This document shows, piece after piece, positions 1 through 9,663 of a DNA stretch of 64,000 bases. Each line of letters begins with the position of its first letter. The first letter of the stretch is position 1. The stretch covers positions 14,702 to 78,701 of the forward strand of contig JAWODV010000076.1 in the NCBI GenBank assembly GCA_046483075.1, written 5' to 3'. This DNA is from JASMTM01 sp046483075. Its GTDB lineage: Bacteria; Thermotogota; Thermotogae; Petrotogales; Kosmotogaceae. A program made the position numbers and the translations under genes. Below the pieces are notes generated by a model, which searched no databases, was not told the origin of the DNA, and worked only from the letters and a program-made list of their open reading frames with translations.

Positions 1-381
1 ACCTGCTAGGGTTCCAGAGATTATTTTCATCTTTTCAGGCAAAATTCTTACAGCTTTTTCAACCGGAGTGAAGTCTACATCATCAATTGTTGGCCAGGGG
101 AATTCCTTATATTCTTCCCATGAACTAATAGCTCCTTTGTGTTCTTCTACCCAATCAGTTCTTTCATGGAGCGTATAGGATGGGACTATATGGGCATAGT
201 CATAACCTGCTTTGTACCAAAACTCAACGACATTATCTGTATCAGTAATAGCATCCTTAACTTTTCTTCCCAGAAAATTAGACATTATCTTTTTGTCTAT
301 CCATAATTCAGCTTTTGGCACATATCTTGGTTCACTATCGAGCATTAAAGCCTTTTTGAATTGAGTGAAATCTCCTCTCAT
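1..381 (-). CDS. URO-D-family protein (uroporphyrinogen decarboxylase/corrinoid methyltransferase-like), partial
   Basis: This is the N-terminal 127 codons of a minus-strand gene that runs off the left edge. It starts at an ATG overlapping the stop codon of the upstream GH38 gene (ATGA), so the two are translationally coupled. The translation opens MRGDFTQFKKAL and contains RYVPKAELWID, followed by a segment resembling members of the uroporphyrinogen decarboxylase superfamily. In bacteria this superfamily includes MtaA/CmuA-type methyltransferases that move methyl groups to or from corrinoid proteins. A haem role is unlikely inside a sugar operon. The corrinoid-activator-type gene at 9664-11427 supports a methyltransferase reading, but no corrinoid-binding protein is visible here. 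The catalytic part lies outside the window, so the function is inference. Confidence 0.6.
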   Translation of the reverse strand, partial: MRGDFTQFKKALMLDSEPRYVPKAELWIDKKIMSNFLGRKVKDAITDTDNVVEFWYKAGYDYAHIVPSYTLHERTDWVEEHKGAISSWEEYKEFPWPTIDDVDFTPVEKAVRILPEKMKIISGTLAG

Positions 382-3143
382 TGTTTCACCTCATTACTTA
401 TATTAACTATGAAAGTTTCAAAGGGTTCCAGTAAAATTTCTTTTCTTTTATCTTTGACGAATTCGAGTTTATTAATATCTTTGCAGATTGAAACGATGAC
501 CTTATTTGAATTTGTTAATTTGAAGCTACCTTTTTTCCCTTCATATTCTTTCAAGAGTATTTTTAAATCCTCACCGGAACAATTATCTAAATAGTTCACC
601 TCAACATTTCTCGAGCTCTCAATGAAATGAAACCTTCCCTTACAATTAGAACTTTTACCCTTGAACGCCTTCATTTGAAATCTATAATCCCTTCCATAAG
701 AATACAATCCTCTGTTCTCTTTACCTGAAAACAACTTAATCGAGAATTCATAGGTTTTACCATTTGAATATGGGCTTGCGAATCTGTTTTGCATATTCCC
801 ATTAAGCAATCGTAAATAGATACGTGAAGATTCTGGTAATGTTTTTCTAAATCTAAATGGTGATGGTTTCTCAACATCAAAAAGGTTTATCCCCCTCAAT
901 GCCAAATTTACTGTTTTTTCATCATCGGAAATCTTTATAGCATCAAGAACTGTTAATGCATCCATTCCACTTCCTGATATCTGGTTTGATAACACTTCAA
1001 TTTTTCCGGGAGATGTATAATTCACATGGGGTTTTGAACTATTAACGCAACATTCTACGAAAAGAAAATCGGAAGGGCCAATATCATAAAGATAATCGAA
1101 CCTTAGTTTCATATGAATTTCCTTCTTTTTATTCGGAAGAAAAATAATCTTTTTTAAGGGAGAACCAGAATATTCTTCAGTTTTAATTTCAATAAACGAA
1201 CCTACCTTTTTCTCCTTAATAGAATATCTGGCTAAGCCTGGCAAATAATCTTCAATTAACATTTCACTGCTCTTACCAGTATATAGTTCATCGTGTTGAG
1301 GAGCATTATCAAGTTTATCTATAGGATTCACTTTTTGTCTGGCAATTAATACCTTCCCAAAACTTTTATTTTTCTCTACCAGTTCAACGTTAAGTTCTAG
1401 ATCGATCAGCGATACTATATTCCCAAACTTATCCAGCTTAATTTTATAGTATTCATTTTCAAACTCCATCTGACCCTTTTTCACTTCAGGCTCTTTATTA
1501 TCAGTTTCTAAAATGTTTAGCGAAAAGGACCTATAGCTAAATGATTCCATCATTACAGGACCAAAATATAGGGTATCACCATAAACATCTGCAGGAACTT
1601 CTGTTCCGCTAGTTTCGTCTATTAAAGTCACTTCTTTTCCTATCAAATCATTACTTTTATAATAAGCAACTGAGTTTCTAGAAAAAGAAAGGGGATTTAT
1701 TAATACAAGATCATCTCCTTCAGAGAAAATGCAGCTCCTTTCAGCTTCAATTATCTTTTCAGAATTTTGATAGGCTCTATGAATTCTTCCAAATCCTTCT
1801 GTTACTGCCTCTAGGATTTCAAATGTATCTTCGGACTTGTATGCCCCACCACCACCGGAATGTTCATTAAAAGAAGACAATCTTTCAAATTCGGCTTGAA
1901 TTTCTTTGCCCAAATAGTTTCCGTTATAGCAGTCAAGCATCGCTGCCTCATGAAGAAAAGAATATGTCTTTTTTGCCAGACTATTTTCTCTTGGGTAATT
2001 CAGTACATTTGAAGTCCACCATCCATTAAAATTCCCTGAAATCTTTTGAAGTTTATTTCGACTTCTTTCAAGTTGTTCAAAAAAAGCTGTCACTGTTGAT
2101 GTCTCTATTACTGGATTGTCAAATTCTTTGTTCCAGCGTTCTATAAGTTCAACAGGTTTGTAAATTGGTGGAATATTATCTATAGCCATTGGGATAGCGT
2201 AATCAGTTAAGTTGTATTCTTTTTCATTTAAAACCTTCATTTTTTCGATAATGGCATTCTTCATTTCCTGAAAATTTTCCCCAAAATACTTATAACCCTC
2301 AATGTATGCGTACTTAGGATCTTCTGTAAACCATACCAATATTTCATACCCGTTATCAGTTTTCCAGATAAAAGGTGTATTTAAATCATTATAGGTTAGA
2401 AAAGGTGCTATAAAATTGTTTATGGACAGGAAAAGATATTTTATATCATTAACAGCCAGGATATCTAAAAATCCTTCACTTACACCTGGAACGTCGCTTA
2501 ATAAACAACTTTTTATATCTATTCCACATTTCTTTAATTCTCTAGTATTTTCAAAAGCTCTAAACAATTCTTCATATTCGGTAAGATCTGTATAGTGGTG
2601 TAAATAAATCGATCCAATATCAAAAATGCCTTTTTTGACAAGATCGTAGAATTTAATTTTTTCTGCAATTGTTGAATGATCGATAAAGGACTTCAATGCC
2701 CAGGTAGTTTCGATATTCCATCTAAAATGTGATTTATTATCAAGGTTCTTACTTTGATCGTAAAACCACATAGCTTGTTTTGTATACAAAGCCTGATTCT
2801 TCCATACCTCACTGACAGGAGAAGTATAACCATAATCTACATGAGAAAACATCAAAACATGAAATTTCATCAGCCTTACAGAAGGCAATTCAAGGGTAAA
2901 TACTTTGCTACTTCTGTCAATTTCGAGCTTGAATTTCATTGTATGTTCAATTGGAATGAAAATATCTGTCCATTCTGATGAAATAGGGATTCTTTGTTTA
3001 AATTCATTCTCATGAAACATTGAAAAATATACTGATTCTTTTCCTTTTTTTCTCAGTTGAATCAGCCTTTTGCCATCTTTTAACAAATCTGTGGGAAGCA
3101 ATTCGAGAATATTATTATTTTGCTTTATCTCTATGGTGCGCAC
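378..3143 (-). CDS. GH38-family alpha-mannosidase-like, cytoplasmic
   Basis: Predicted 921-residue glycoside hydrolase of the GH38 type, which removes alpha-linked mannose. The GH38 N-terminal domain carries the metal-binding HxD pair in SHVDYGYTS (H101, D103), the likely nucleophile D217 in LSDVPG, and a later EHSGGGG loop matching the family's conserved His region. An all-beta C-terminal half follows, as in GH38. There is no signal peptide, so it should act in the cytoplasm on imported oligosaccharides. It starts at GTG, with GAGGTG five bases upstream. It lies immediately downstream of the LacI gene and overlaps the URO-D-like gene by four bases. The family call is firm. The exact linkage specificity cannot be read from sequence. 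Confidence 0.85.
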   Translation of the reverse strand: MRTIEIKQNNNILELLPTDLLKDGKRLIQLRKKGKESVYFSMFHENEFKQRIPISSEWTDIFIPIEHTMKFKLEIDRSSKVFTLELPSVRLMKFHVLMFSHVDYGYTSPVSEVWKNQALYTKQAMWFYDQSKNLDNKSHFRWNIETTWALKSFIDHSTIAEKIKFYDLVKKGIFDIGSIYLHHYTDLTEYEELFRAFENTRELKKCGIDIKSCLLSDVPGVSEGFLDILAVNDIKYLFLSINNFIAPFLTYNDLNTPFIWKTDNGYEILVWFTEDPKYAYIEGYKYFGENFQEMKNAIIEKMKVLNEKEYNLTDYAIPMAIDNIPPIYKPVELIERWNKEFDNPVIETSTVTAFFEQLERSRNKLQKISGNFNGWWTSNVLNYPRENSLAKKTYSFLHEAAMLDCYNGNYLGKEIQAEFERLSSFNEHSGGGGAYKSEDTFEILEAVTEGFGRIHRAYQNSEKIIEAERSCIFSEGDDLVLINPLSFSRNSVAYYKSNDLIGKEVTLIDETSGTEVPADVYGDTLYFGPVMMESFSYRSFSLNILETDNKEPEVKKGQMEFENEYYKIKLDKFGNIVSLIDLELNVELVEKNKSFGKVLIARQKVNPIDKLDNAPQHDELYTGKSSEMLIEDYLPGLARYSIKEKKVGSFIEIKTEEYSGSPLKKIIFLPNKKKEIHMKLRFDYLYDIGPSDFLFVECCVNSSKPHVNYTSPGKIEVLSNQISGSGMDALTVLDAIKISDDEKTVNLALRGINLFDVEKPSPFRFRKTLPESSRIYLRLLNGNMQNRFASPYSNGKTYEFSIKLFSGKENRGLYSYGRDYRFQMKAFKGKSSNCKGRFHFIESSRNVEVNYLDNCSGEDLKILLKEYEGKKGSFKLTNSNKVIVSICKDINKLEFVKDKRKEILLEPFETFIVNISNEVKQ

Positions 3144-3153
3144 TTAAACACCT

Positions 3154-4140
3154 CTATCTTTCAAAAAGATTGGTATTTAGAAAAATTTTTTGTTGCTTAA
3201 ATTCTTCTCCGTTTATCCTTTTGAGTATTATTTCTGCAGCTTTTTCTCCCATTTTTCCTGTTTGCTGTGTGACGGTTGTAACCGGAATTCTCAAAAATGA
3301 AATGAATTCAAAATCATCAAATCCACATACAGTAACTTTTTCCGACATGTCCGGATTCTCTATAAGATATTTAACCACTCCAAGTGTAATATCTCCTGTA
3401 CTACCCACAATAGCGCTGGGAGAAAGTTTCAAAGAGAGAAGCCTTTCTGTACAGCGATAACCATTCTGAACCCCTATAGACTCGTCAGCGACAATATATT
3501 CAGGATGCAAACTAATTGGCTTGTCTATAAAAGAATAGGTAAATCCATTAAGCCTTTCTTTTATTGTTGTTGAATCCTCTACCTGATAAATAAACCCAAT
3601 TCTTTCATGGCCTTTACTTACAAGATAATCAACCAGCATCCTCGATCCGCCTTCATTATTGCTTACAACAAAATCAAAATTTGAATTTGGTAAATATCTA
3701 TCAATAAGAATGATAGGCAAAGAAATGTTGCTTAAAAATTCTAAAGATTCTCTGTTATAAACCCCTCCAACATAAAAAAGTATTATGCCATCAACCCTTT
3801 TTTCAAGTAATAATTTAAGTTCTTTCATCTCTTTATATGGATTGTTGTCAGAAATTCCTAGTAAGATATTGTAATCATTTCTTGCACAAATTCTTTCAAT
3901 TCCATCAAATATGTCATGCATGAAAGTTCTAAGATTTGGTAGTACCAAACCTAATGTTTTTGTCTGTCTTGTTATTAGGCTTTTGGCAGCTTGATTGGGA
4001 ACATAATTCAATTTTTTGGCGATCATGTTGATCCTTTGTTTGGTATCTTCTTTAACCTTCGGATCATCTCTTAATGCCCTTGATACCGTAGATACTGAAA
4101 CATTTGCAAGCCTGGCTATGTATTTTAGATTGACATCCAT
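3154..4140 (-). CDS. LacI/GalR-family transcriptional repressor (mannoside cluster 1)
   Basis: A 328-residue repressor. It has an N-terminal LacI helix-turn-helix (YIARLANVSVSTVSRAL), the hinge helix (YVPNQAAKSL), then a periplasmic-binding-protein-like effector domain. I place the start at the ATG at 4140: a GGAGG lies nine bases upstream of it, whereas the ATG at 4149 directly abuts that GGAGG. It overlaps no coding sequence at this start and sits between two GH38 genes in the same operon. By location it probably binds the TGCAAACG-type palindromes at 9574, 9640 and 17476 and is released by a mannoside or sugar phosphate. The operator assignment is inference. The family is clear. Confidence 0.9.
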   Translation of the reverse strand: MDVNLKYIARLANVSVSTVSRALRDDPKVKEDTKQRINMIAKKLNYVPNQAAKSLITRQTKTLGLVLPNLRTFMHDIFDGIERICARNDYNILLGISDNNPYKEMKELKLLLEKRVDGIILFYVGGVYNRESLEFLSNISLPIILIDRYLPNSNFDFVVSNNEGGSRMLVDYLVSKGHERIGFIYQVEDSTTIKERLNGFTYSFIDKPISLHPEYIVADESIGVQNGYRCTERLLSLKLSPSAIVGSTGDITLGVVKYLIENPDMSEKVTVCGFDDFEFISFLRIPVTTVTQQTGKMGEKAAEIILKRINGEEFKQQKIFLNTNLFER

Positions 4141-4141
4141 C

Positions 4142-6328
4142 CTATTCATCCTCCATAAACTCCCAGATATTTACTACGCTACAAATAGGAATAGTTATGA
4201 ATTCTTTAACAAGATTTTTTTCTACATCATTCCCGGAACTGATAAGAAAATCAAAGATTATCTTATTTGGTGTGTCGGGTTCAGTTACTGGAAGACTCGT
4301 GATTCCTTTATCTTTTGTAGCTGCTTCACTGTAATGTCTTAAAAGATGAAAACGTAATATTTCATTTTCGTATGAAAACATGAATGCCTGTCTTGTTCCT
4401 ACTGTTATGTTTGCATTTTCTCCAGTTAGACTGATAAAATCCTTTACAGGGATAAACTCCGGTCTACTAGAAGGGAACAGAGAGGAATCACTTACAACAC
4501 TACATGGTCCTGAATATAGCATTGAATAATCGCTTTCGAAAGCAAAGCATGCGTAGAGATTTAAAGAGTGTTTGTTATAAATCACGTAAGGTAATTTGCT
4601 TCTATCTATTGTATACTTAAAAATTATTGCTTTTTCTTTTTTCGGTAACATCACTTTCAATGAATAAATAAAAAAAGTTTCATCAAATTTAATTCTTATA
4701 GTTTCTCCAAAATTTTTAAGAGTTTTGATAATAACTCCGGTTTTTTTTACGTTCTTTCTTTCTGAGACATTTTGAGTAAAAGAGGTTTCAAAATAACCCA
4801 GGTTCTTTCCGAGATAAACACCCAGCTGTTTATCGAATACTGAAAAAGTGCCATCTGAAAAAACATTCACAATATAATATTCATTTTCCAGAACATTTTT
4901 ATTTGAAGTATGCTCTTCATAATTTTCTGTTCTTACTATCTCAAAAATGTTTATTCCTTTCTTTAATGGAACAAAGCATTCATAACCATTCTTCACCATA
5001 TTCCAGGCATCAGTCGCATCCAGAGTAAAGGGTGTAGAAACATATTCTTCATTTCCATCAGTCAGTACAATACTTATATTGGGGTCCCATTTATCTGTTC
5101 CAAACCTTATGTGGGCAGTTCTATCATCCAGCAAATTAAGCACAAAAATCTTGTCAGATATCTTTTCCCCCAGCTTATCCATAAACAATTCAGTTAATTC
5201 TATGTATGCTTCTTTCGCATATTTCACAACTGTATAGTTGGAAATCATAGTTTCTTCAAAACTTAAGTTTCCCGGCCACCCTGCTCCGCATGACGCGGTA
5301 TGCTCACCATAAAGTACAAGGTTATTTATGATATTACTGAACCTTTTATCATCTGGATAACCAAAGTTTTCAACATATAGTGATGAAAATACTTGAGCCC
5401 ATCTTGCTAAGGAAGCTGAATACGGTCCACCCGTCTTTACAATTTCCCACCAGCCTGACCAATCGCCAGAATAAACTGGCATAGAATCCGCATAGTGTTC
5501 ATCCATGTATTCCATAAACTCAGTAGGTGTGGATATTTTTATGTCAATATCCGGCAAGTCCATATCTTTGACCATTTCAAGATATGCAATAACACCCTGT
5601 TCATATCCTCCGTTATCTGAAGCCACCATTATTCCAACTGCATCATATGGGTAACCGGACATTTCCAGTTCTTCCAAATAGGAAAGTAAAAAGAAAATAT
5701 TTTTAAAAAGTACTCCTTCCATATAGCTATTCTTTGTAACCCAGGTAAGTACTCTTCCTCCTTCAGGTCCTTCCCAGAAAAAAATATTGGCAGGGTAAGG
5801 GAGGTCCAAAACCCTGCCATACTTATCATTAATCCCGCTCATGAAATAGGGTATCCCATATTCCGCTAATATGTCTGGTAAATCTGCACAAAAACCTGGT
5901 ACATCGTTCATCATACAGGTTTTTATTTCAAATCCATTTTCATTAGCAAATTCTATCGGACCATTTATTGTATTCTCCAAAATGAAACAGTTACTAAATC
6001 CTGAATGCATTGATCCATATGCTGCACAGAACTCAAGTCTGTCATTTCTGGCGAGATCTATAAACTTTTTGAGTTTTTCAGGGTCTTTATTTTTATCCAG
6101 CCACTGTTCGAATTGCCAAAAGCCTTCAATGGTAAATCTAAAATCAGGAAAGCTATTCATAATTGGTAACAGATCATTGTAAACTTCTACATATTTTTCA
6201 GCAACGTTTTCCTGAGTTGATGTAAACCCTATGTCCTGATGGCTAAAAGGTATTATAAAGACTTTTTCAATAATACAAAAACCTGATACAATAATTGAAA
6301 GCCATATACCAACAAGCAAAGCCTTCAT
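4142..6328 (-). CDS. Exported GH38-domain glycosidase (alpha-mannosidase-like)
   Basis: A 728-residue protein with a short hydrophobic N-terminus (about residues 1-19, likely a signal peptide or anchor) followed at once by a GH38-type catalytic barrel. SHQDIGFTS supplies the HxD metal ligands (H30, D32) and MNDVPGF the likely nucleophile Asp142, with a GEHTASCG segment further on. The C-terminal half is beta-rich. It is shorter than the 921-residue cytoplasmic paralogue and only distantly similar, so it may be specialised for trimming glycans before uptake. It sits directly downstream of the ABC permeases (14-base gap) and ends where the LacI gene begins. Other HxD-type hydrolases of the GH38/GH57 superfold remain possible. 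Confidence 0.75.
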   Translation of the reverse strand: MKALLVGIWLSIIVSGFCIIEKVFIIPFSHQDIGFTSTQENVAEKYVEVYNDLLPIMNSFPDFRFTIEGFWQFEQWLDKNKDPEKLKKFIDLARNDRLEFCAAYGSMHSGFSNCFILENTINGPIEFANENGFEIKTCMMNDVPGFCADLPDILAEYGIPYFMSGINDKYGRVLDLPYPANIFFWEGPEGGRVLTWVTKNSYMEGVLFKNIFFLLSYLEELEMSGYPYDAVGIMVASDNGGYEQGVIAYLEMVKDMDLPDIDIKISTPTEFMEYMDEHYADSMPVYSGDWSGWWEIVKTGGPYSASLARWAQVFSSLYVENFGYPDDKRFSNIINNLVLYGEHTASCGAGWPGNLSFEETMISNYTVVKYAKEAYIELTELFMDKLGEKISDKIFVLNLLDDRTAHIRFGTDKWDPNISIVLTDGNEEYVSTPFTLDATDAWNMVKNGYECFVPLKKGINIFEIVRTENYEEHTSNKNVLENEYYIVNVFSDGTFSVFDKQLGVYLGKNLGYFETSFTQNVSERKNVKKTGVIIKTLKNFGETIRIKFDETFFIYSLKVMLPKKEKAIIFKYTIDRSKLPYVIYNKHSLNLYACFAFESDYSMLYSGPCSVVSDSSLFPSSRPEFIPVKDFISLTGENANITVGTRQAFMFSYENEILRFHLLRHYSEAATKDKGITSLPVTEPDTPNKIIFDFLISSGNDVEKNLVKEFITIPICSVVNIWEFMEDE

Positions 6329-6342
6329 ACTATCACCCCATA

Positions 6343-7194
6343 CTACTTTATGCCTGCTCTCATGCTGAATCCCCTCATTACTCTATTTTGAGCAACAAAA
6401 TACATAATTATTAATGGAAGAGCAGTCAATGTAGAAGCTGCCATTAAAAGGTTCCAATTAGTGTGATATTGTTGCTGGAAACTTCTTAAACCAATAGCTA
6501 AAGTCCATTTTGATGGGTCGTGTAGATAAATCAATGGTCCAAAGAAATCATTCCAGGTGAATACTATGGTAAAAAGTGCAACAGTAAAAAGTGCTGGTTT
6601 TGACATAGGTAAAACAATTTTTAAGAAAATCTTGAATTCAGAAGCTCCATCAATTCGTGCACATTCCAGCAGTTCATCAGGAATGGATACAAAAAATTGT
6701 CTTAGTAGAAAAATATTAAAAGCTCCTCCACCCAATAATGCAGGTGCTATAAGAGGGAGATAGGTATTTACCCATCCCAACTTTGAAAAAACTATATAAA
6801 CAGGTATTATGAGAACCTGTCCGGGAATAAACATAGTAGCTATAGTAATATAAAACAAAATATCTCGGCCTTTCCATCTCAACTTTGAGAAACTGTAAGC
6901 CACAAGAGCTGCTGTGAAAGTATTTCCCAGAATATTAACAACAGTTAGAAACACTGTATTTCCGAGATATCTAAAAAAAGGAAAAGCCCTAACCGCATCT
7001 ATGTAGTTTTTCCATTGTGGCGGTTTTGGGAACCATTGCATTGGTATGGTCATAATTTGACTGTCAGGTTTTAAAGAAGTAGATATCATCCAGAATAACG
7101 GTATAAGATAAGCTATACCAAAAAAACCAAGTACTCCATATATTGTAGATTTTCTAATTATTTTCATTTTGTTGTAGCTTCTGTTAGTTTTCAT
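6343..7194 (-). CDS. Sugar ABC transporter permease, MalG type
   Basis: Inner-membrane permease of 283 residues with six predicted membrane segments and the cytoplasmic EAA loop (ECARIDGASEFKIF) that docks the ATPase. It ends in FSMRAGIK, typical for MalG-type CUT1 permeases. The ATG at 7194 is preceded by GAGGTG six bases upstream. A GTG three codons earlier overlaps that Shine-Dalgarno sequence and is less likely. The MalF-type partner is immediately upstream and the binding protein precedes it. No ATPase gene occurs in the cluster, so a shared MsmX/UgpC-type ATPase from elsewhere in the genome is expected. Confidence 0.9.
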   Translation of the reverse strand: MKTNRSYNKMKIIRKSTIYGVLGFFGIAYLIPLFWMISTSLKPDSQIMTIPMQWFPKPPQWKNYIDAVRAFPFFRYLGNTVFLTVVNILGNTFTAALVAYSFSKLRWKGRDILFYITIATMFIPGQVLIIPVYIVFSKLGWVNTYLPLIAPALLGGGAFNIFLLRQFFVSIPDELLECARIDGASEFKIFLKIVLPMSKPALFTVALFTIVFTWNDFFGPLIYLHDPSKWTLAIGLRSFQQQYHTNWNLLMAASTLTALPLIIMYFVAQNRVMRGFSMRAGIK

Positions 7195-7208
7195 ACTATA
7201 CACCTCAG

Positions 7209-8096
7209 CTAATAATCCATCCAGCGTTTACTAATTTTGAACAACAAAAGAGTCATGGGAATAAGAATCAAGAACATAATCCATGCCATAGCAGAAGCGT
7301 AGCCCATTTTTACATCTTTAAAAGCTAGAAGGTATATTTTGAGATTAACGAAAGTTGTTGATTCAAGGGGACCTCCACCGGTCATTATATAAGCTTCGGT
7401 AAATACCTGAGATGCTGCTATTAATCCAGTTACTAAGTTGAAAAAAATTACCGGTGTTAGTAAAGGAACTGTGATTTTAAAAAATTTCTGTAACCTCGAG
7501 GCTCCATCAAGTTCAGCGGCTTCATACAAGTATTCTGGTATATCCTGCAACCCTGCAAGAAAAATCACAATAATCCCACCTATACCCCATAGACTCATAA
7601 GTATAAGAGAAGGCTTGGACCAAACAGGCGAATTTAACCATAAAGGCCCGTCAATACCAAATAAACCCAAAAACTGATTTATCAGACCAGACCTAGGATT
7701 AAACATCATCATCCACAGAAACATCACAGGTACAGCTGGTAGAACTACCGGAAGAAAGTAAATTGTTCTAAAAATCCTCATACCTCTCATTGCTCTGCTA
7801 AGTAAAACAGCAAAAATCAGTCCAATAAAAACTTTAAGAAAAACAGATCCAAACATAAAATAAAATGTATTCCCAAGAGCTTTCCAAAATCCCGGGTCAA
7901 GTGTAAATAGGATCCTGTAGTTGATTAATCCAATCCATCTTGGTGGATTTATCATGTCATATGCTGTAAAGCTCAGGTAAAAAGTTGCAATAATGGGACC
8001 AAGTATAAACAATGGCAATCCAATAAGCCATGGCGCTGCAAATAAGTAGCCCACAAGATTTTTCCTTCTAAAATAATTTAGTTTTTTCTTTTGCAT
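7209..8096 (-). CDS. Sugar ABC transporter permease, MalF type
   Basis: Inner-membrane permease of 295 residues, partner of the MalG-type protein encoded 14 bases downstream. It has six predicted transmembrane helices and the EAA loop (YEAAELDGASRLQKF), then the usual GGGP segment before the last helices. I choose the ATG at 8096, giving MQKKKLNYF, because GGAGAG stands six bases upstream. The ATG at 8120 lies close to the hairpin that separates this gene from the binding-protein gene. It probably imports a mannose-containing oligosaccharide, judged only from its neighbours. Confidence 0.9.
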   Translation of the reverse strand: MQKKKLNYFRRKNLVGYLFAAPWLIGLPLFILGPIIATFYLSFTAYDMINPPRWIGLINYRILFTLDPGFWKALGNTFYFMFGSVFLKVFIGLIFAVLLSRAMRGMRIFRTIYFLPVVLPAVPVMFLWMMMFNPRSGLINQFLGLFGIDGPLWLNSPVWSKPSLILMSLWGIGGIIVIFLAGLQDIPEYLYEAAELDGASRLQKFFKITVPLLTPVIFFNLVTGLIAASQVFTEAYIMTGGGPLESTTFVNLKIYLLAFKDVKMGYASAMAWIMFLILIPMTLLLFKISKRWMDY

Positions 8097-8129
8097 TAAC
8101 ATCTCTCCAATAACTATCATTATGAAATA

Positions 8130-8155
8130 AAGGGCAGGTTCAAAAACCTGCCCTT
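8130..8155 (-). terminator. Intra-operon hairpin between binding protein and permease genes
   Basis: Perfect 11-bp inverted repeat (AAGGGCAGGTT / AACCTGCCCTT) with a four-base loop, followed on the minus strand by a short T-rich run. It lies just after the stop of the sugar-binding protein and before the permease start. Such hairpins partly terminate transcription or protect upstream mRNA, giving more binding protein than permease. The second ABC operon has an analogous hairpin at 26442. Confidence 0.75.
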
Positions 8156-8170
8156 AACAGGAGGATAATC

Positions 8171-9433
8171 TTAATGAGTTAATCGATATTTCTGAATCTC
8201 CATATCAATCATTTTTTGTGCGTGATCAAGAGCAGCTTTGGGTGTTTTGTTACCATACTGAGCTTCTTCGACTGCAACTTGAAGATGTTCATACCATAGT
8301 GGAGCTTCGAGAACAAAGGGTCTAAACTTTGTATATTCAAGTGCCTGAATCTGAAGCTTCCACGTATCATTTTCCATCAATTCATCATCATAAGCTGCTT
8401 CTCTGTTCCCAATCAAAGAAGATAGACTGTTTGCCAATTTAAGCTGAATCTCTTCACTTATCAAATACATAACAAATTCCATCGCTTCCGTCTTATTCTT
8501 CGACCTGGATGAAACCTCAAGTGAAAAACCATTAGACCATGTAGCTCTTTGTTCTGGATAGGGTATATGGACTATTCCATAATCAAGATCTGGATTATAC
8601 TGTTTAAGATTGGCAATGAAATTACCAACCTGAATTGTCATTCCCAATTTACCGGCTATGAATCCGTCAGCAGCTCCCCAACCGTAACTTGAGCCAAATG
8701 CCTGCAATTCATCATGTCCAAGTTTTTTAACCATTTCAACCCATTCTGTAAGATCTTCAACTATTTCCGGAGTGTTTACTTTCACATTACCTTCTTCATC
8801 GATAAAACTATGACCTTTACCCCAAACATACATCCAAAAATATGACTGTCCATAGATGGGATTAAAACCAATTACATCATAATGACCTTTTTCATCAGTA
8901 GTGGTAATCTTATCGGCATATGTCCATAATTCTTCCCATGTTTCAGGTGGTGTATCTGGATTTATTCCTGCTTCTTCAAAAAGATCTTTGTTGTAGAATA
9001 AAAGCCTTACATCTGTTTCAAGCGGGAATGCGTATACTCCTCCTTCATAACTGCACATTTCCAGTGGTCCATCAAAGAAGATCTTCTCCGGTGACATACC
9101 ATATGCATCAAGATATGGCTTAAGATTAAGCAATATACCTTGGGATGCTCTCATTCCTACATTTCCCATATCATGTAAGAATACGTCGGGTTCACTCCCG
9201 GAAGCCATGGCAACTCGTATTTTATCCCAGTAATCCCAGAATGAAATTCCCAAATCCTCTACAACGATTGTGCCTTCATATTTTTCATTGAATTCAGAGA
9301 TAATTTCTTCCATAACTTCCTTAGAAGGTCCACTTTGATACATATGCCAGAATCGTATTTTCACAGGAGCGGCTATCATTAACGCTCCAAGTGCTACAAA
9401 AACTACAATCATTAACAGAATTCTTCTTTTCAC
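8171..9433 (-). CDS. Extracellular sugar-binding protein of ABC transporter (cluster 1)
   Basis: Solute-binding protein of the CUT1 (MalE/UgpB-like, family 1) type, 420 residues. The preferred start is GTG at 9433, with GGGAGGGG about five bases upstream. This places a signal peptide right at the N-terminus (VKRRILLMIVVFVALG, then cleavage near APVKIRFW). The in-frame ATG at 9490 would add 19 residues without a ribosome-binding site. The typical family pattern is visible: IRFWHMYQSGPS near the N-terminus and the FYNKDLFEEAGI segment. It is the first gene of the downstream operon, driven by the promoter/operator at 9559-9588. The ligand is presumably a mannoside (context only). Confidence 0.9.
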   Translation of the reverse strand: MKRRILLMIVVFVALGALMIAAPVKIRFWHMYQSGPSKEVMEEIISEFNEKYEGTIVVEDLGISFWDYWDKIRVAMASGSEPDVFLHDMGNVGMRASQGILLNLKPYLDAYGMSPEKIFFDGPLEMCSYEGGVYAFPLETDVRLLFYNKDLFEEAGINPDTPPETWEELWTYADKITTTDEKGHYDVIGFNPIYGQSYFWMYVWGKGHSFIDEEGNVKVNTPEIVEDLTEWVEMVKKLGHDELQAFGSSYGWGAADGFIAGKLGMTIQVGNFIANLKQYNPDLDYGIVHIPYPEQRATWSNGFSLEVSSRSKNKTEAMEFVMYLISEEIQLKLANSLSSLIGNREAAYDDELMENDTWKLQIQALEYTKFRPFVLEAPLWYEHLQVAVEEAQYGNKTPKAALDHAQKMIDMEIQKYRLTH

Positions 9434-9558
9434 AAAATCCCCTCCCAACTTAGGTCCAAAAAGACCTTTTTTTAAAACACTAATATTCAATCATTTTTTT
9501 ATTTTTTATCATAATTCAATAAGAACTAATAAAATATGATTATCTATAATAAAGAAGA

Positions 9559-9588
9559 ATTATAAGTACAAAATGCAAACGTTTGCAA
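9559..9588 (-). promoter_or_regulatory. Promoter of the cluster 1 transport/mannosidase operon
   Basis: On the minus strand, TTGCAA (9583-9588) and a perfect TATAAT (9559-9564) are separated by 18 bases. The -35 is embedded in the palindrome at 9574-9587, so a bound repressor would block polymerase. The start of the binding-protein gene lies about 125 bases downstream. The same layout recurs at 17461-17490. Confidence 0.7.
9574..9587. promoter_or_regulatory. LacI-type operator O1
   Basis: A perfect 14-base palindrome, TGCAAACGTTTGCA, with the central CG step typical of LacI/GalR operators. It covers the -35 of the promoter at 9559-9588. The likely binder is the LacI protein at 3154-4140. Confidence 0.75.
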
Positions 9589-9639
9589 TTAATGAATATT
9601 ATTTTCTTTTTTACTTATATTAATAGCAATTTTAATCAA

Positions 9640-9653
9640 TACAATCGTTTACA
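9640..9653. promoter_or_regulatory. LacI-type operator O2 (weaker)
   Basis: TACAATCGTTTACA matches operator O1 at 10 of 14 positions and keeps the central CG. Its centre is about 66 bases from O1, a distance compatible with looping or cooperative binding. It lies just beyond the end of the corrinoid-activator-like gene, on the far side of the promoter from the transcription start. Confidence 0.5.
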
Positions 9654-9663
9654 AAAAGTTTTT

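Noticed and set aside
9449..9471. A small hairpin AGGTC/GACCT with a T-run on the plus strand upstream of the cluster 1 binding protein
   Set aside because: Only a five-bp stem, no plus-strand gene precedes it, and it lies within the leader of a minus-strand gene; too weak to call.
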